Assembly: GCA_903926565.1 (NCBI GenBank)
Contig: CAIYJU010000191.1
Span: 28,588-92,587 of the forward strand
Source of the DNA: an uncultured Bacteroidales bacterium
GTDB lineage: Bacteria > Bacteroidota > Bacteroidia > Bacteroidales > FEN-979
Length of the DNA: 64,000 nucleotides
Direction: 5' to 3'
The translations under genes were made by a program, and so were the position numbers. Within the stretch, counting starts at the first letter, position 1, and every line of letters starts with the position of its first letter. Positions 61,920-64,000 of the stretch are shown in pieces. The notes under the pieces were generated by a model. The model did no database searches. It was not told the origin of the DNA and was given only the letters and a program-made list of their open reading frames with translations.

Positions 61920-64000
61920 TTATTTCTGAACCGTCAACTTTTTGGTATCGATTACTTTTGTGTTGCTGCGTAGCAGATAGAGGTAAATTCCGTTGCTCAG
62001 GTTTGATGTTGATATGCTGATTTTCTCAGACCCTGCTTTTACCAGCTGTGATGTTAACACCCTGCCCGTGATGTCGGTAACTTCCAGCATCATATCCTGG
62101 TCAATCGAACTCAACAGGATTGTGGTTTCATCTTTAGCAGGGTTTGGGAAATTCTGACCAAGAGCGGCAGCACGATTTCCTGCTTTTTCGTTGATTCCAA
62201 CTCCATCCATAAACCAGTTGTAGGTTTTCAGAAGGATGTCATTCCTCACGGCGGCATTCTGAACCATCTCCAATCCAACTCCAAAATAGACCACCTTAGC
62301 CTGATCCATTGTAGATTTAACTGCACCAATTTTTGTCAGTGTTGTGTTATAATAGAAAGTTGCTGTAGCGTTTTGCAGCGGACTGATCTGGTCAGGGTAC
62401 ATATTACCGGCATATACATCCACGATATTTGAAGTCGCCACGGCACCGTATATCGGATCGGCGGTATTGGCAACCAGCTTATTGTTTGCTGTACTTCCAT
62501 CATCGATGTATGTGGCCTTGAGGTAATTTGTGTATAAATCCTTTGTAATAACCGTTCCATGGTTTCCGGCAGCACCACTCATGATGTCCCAGCCAATGTC
62601 CTGACCGGCAACCAGAAGTTTCCCGCCATTATCCACAAACGATTTTACAGCAATGGCCTCAGGGTCGGTGAATGCGGGGAAAGTCCAGGCGCAATTGTAG
62701 AAAATATTCAGGATATCTGTGAGAATTCCGGCATTTTTTGCCTGGACAAAAAGGCTTGATTTCATCATGGCCAGTTGATCACATCCGGCGGCTTTCAGGC
62801 CTGCAAGGTAAACACCGGAATGCAGTGTGGCATTGTTATCGCCTGCGGCATTCACCAACAGTGTATTGACATTGGAGAGCAAATGCACCGTGAAGTATTT
62901 AACCGGAGCATTGGGATTATTCATTGAAGTAAGTGCAAAGGTGAAATCTTCAAAGGAGGCGCTGTCACCTGGTGTGACCTGCAGTGTGAGCGGTTTCGGA
63001 GTACCCTTGACAAGATCGACAACAGTGCTGTCGGTAAAAGTGAGGCCATTGATCACAAAATTTGACGACCAGCCAACAGGAGGTGCAGAAACCAGTTTAA
63101 TCTTGAATGGCTCTGTTCCGGCTATGTTGCTGTTTGCCATCAGGTCGAAACTTGCAGTCACAGAAGGTTGTCCCAGCTTCATTATGCTGTCGGATGTGCT
63201 GATGTCGCCAACATAAAGGTTGGTACCATCAATTGCCGGCACGACATCACCTGTAAGTATCTCCTGGTGGCCTTCTGCCACAAAAACAGCCACTTCACAA
63301 TTTTCAACAACGCATGGAATATTGTTGTAGGCTGCCGGAACAATGTAGGTATATGTTTTCTCAACCAGCGATCCCTGCGTGGTTGTGGTAACGGCATCAC
63401 CCCATTGCCCGGTAATCAGGTAGCGGAGCATCTCCATGTGTTCGTAATTATTCCCGGCACCACCGCCTGTTTGAGGCCCAAAAACATGGTTCTGTATAAG
63501 TGCCACATTGATATAATTCGTCGGAACGGCGCTTGCTGCAGTGTAATAGAGTTCAACATGTACTGTCAGTTCACGCGTGGTGGCATTGAATGCCGAGGTA
63601 ACCCCGACATTGACCGGTGAAAGCTGTTGCATGATAATTTCCGAACTGGTAGTCCAGTCTCCACGATTTAAAGCCGTTGCATTTCCGCTGAAAACATGCC
63701 TGTTTACTGTTCCGGCAGGGTAACCCTGCAACGCTGTCTGCCCGGCCAGAGGATCTCCAAAAGGTGTACGGTAATCAGGTTCTGAGCCACTTGGAACTGC
63801 AAAAGAGCCCTGGTGAATGGCAATCACGACTGCCCTTCCCGGGTTATTCGCTAATAAGGAAGCGGAAATGGCATGTCCCTCCGGGCAATACTGGCAGTGA
63901 ATACCTGTATACTCCTCCAGTACTGCATTTTTATTGAGTTGCTGGGTGGTTACAAGGGTTTGTGCATGTGCTGCAATCAGGCCGGCAGCGAAAAGCAACA
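61920..64000 (-). CDS. Omp28-related T9SS cargo protein (cut by right edge)
   Basis: A protein of at least 692 residues whose N-terminus lies beyond 64000; only LLFAAGLIAAHAQ, the end of a signal peptide, is visible. The mature protein opens KNAVLEEYTGIHCQYCPEGH, the Omp28 thioredoxin-like domain with a Cys-x-x-Cys, and keeps the YPAGTVNRHVF segment characteristic of the family. The region from about residue 260 has extra beta-rich domains and a ThuA/amidotransferase-like middle (FVDNGGKLLVAGQDIGW). The last 80 residues are a T9SS type A sorting domain (QNFPNPAKDETTILLSS, SNGIYLYLLR). Whether the CxxC is redox active is not shown. Confidence 0.9.
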   Translation of the reverse strand, partial: LLFAAGLIAAHAQTLVTTQQLNKNAVLEEYTGIHCQYCPEGHAISASLLANNPGRAVVIAIHQGSFAVPSGSEPDYRTPFGDPLAGQTALQGYPAGTVNRHVFSGNATALNRGDWTTSSEIIMQQLSPVNVGVTSAFNATTRELTVHVELYYTAASAVPTNYINVALIQNHVFGPQTGGGAGNNYEHMEMLRYLITGQWGDAVTTTTQGSLVEKTYTYIVPAAYNNIPCVVENCEVAVFVAEGHQEILTGDVVPAIDGTNLYVGDISTSDSIMKLGQPSVTASFDLMANSNIAGTEPFKIKLVSAPPVGWSSNFVINGLTFTDSTVVDLVKGTPKPLTLQVTPGDSASFEDFTFALTSMNNPNAPVKYFTVHLLSNVNTLLVNAAGDNNATLHSGVYLAGLKAAGCDQLAMMKSSLFVQAKNAGILTDILNIFYNCAWTFPAFTDPEAIAVKSFVDNGGKLLVAGQDIGWDIMSGAAGNHGTVITKDLYTNYLKATYIDDGSTANNKLVANTADPIYGAVATSNIVDVYAGNMYPDQISPLQNATATFYYNTTLTKIGAVKSTMDQAKVVYFGVGLEMVQNAAVRNDILLKTYNWFMDGVGINEKAGNRAAALGQNFPNPAKDETTILLSSIDQDMMLEVTDITGRVLTSQLVKAGSEKISISTSNLSNGIYLYLLRSNTKVIDTKKLTVQK

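Overview
The window looks like chromosomal DNA of a Gram-negative Bacteroidota (Bacteroidales-like) bacterium. Three proteins end in a type IX secretion (T9SS) sorting domain, many envelope proteins belong to Bacteroidota-type families, Shine-Dalgarno sequences are mostly absent, and at least 17 starts or RNA 5' ends have the Bacteroidota -7 box TAnnTTTG nearby. The species cannot be named from the sequence. Coding density is high. I saw no prophage, insertion sequence, CRISPR array, tRNA or rRNA.

Layout. 1-7 kb: the end of a PqqD-like protein, dipeptidase pepD, ribosomal protein L34 (rpmH), a YfhO membrane protein overlapping a GT4 glycosyltransferase, and a MATE exporter. 7.2-15 kb: RNase P RNA (rnpB), wecB, gyrB, and a MacA/permease/TolC-type export set with no ATPase gene. 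15-25 kb: a peroxiredoxin, an MBOAT acyltransferase with an SGNH-like partner, mazG, a PagL-like lipid A deacylase overlapping a GIN-domain lipoprotein, proS, a Tyr/Gly-rich lipoprotein and an OmpP1/FadL-type porin. 25-36 kb: a minus-strand Nif3/zinc-ribbon/TPR operon, a receiver-like protein without its phosphoacceptor, lpxK and purine nucleoside phosphorylase, an LpxR-like deacylase, dnaB, and a protein of the family usually mislabelled asparagine synthetase B. 36-42 kb: a minus-strand run (bifunctional nuclease, nucleoside symporter, thyA, folA) divergent from a membrane pyrophosphatase. 42-47 kb: an ECF sigma factor, an unusual inner-membrane-helix/outer-membrane-barrel protein, and a PKD/T9SS protein. 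47-64 kb: gcvP, a trans-sulfuration-type PLP enzyme with an esterase, a 1518-residue subtilase with GEVED repeats, thrH, thrC with a MetY/MetZ-like enzyme, an alpha/beta hydrolase, and an Omp28/T9SS protein cut by the right edge.

How the genes relate. Most are housekeeping genes (replication, translation, RNA processing, nucleotide, folate and amino-acid metabolism) mixed with envelope functions: lipid A synthesis and trimming, surface glycosylation or acylation, export, and T9SS cargo. The points most worth a second look are: the sigma factor paired with a protein that could span both membranes; RNase P RNA whose P3 and P12 stems are built from related palindromes; promoter boxes placed so close to dnaB, the MATE gene and the LpxR-like gene that their mRNAs may be leaderless, with rnpB giving an internal calibration of the start site; and a divergent, apparently K+-independent membrane pyrophosphatase. 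I see no clear wholly new multigene system. The sigma/barrel pair is the best candidate.
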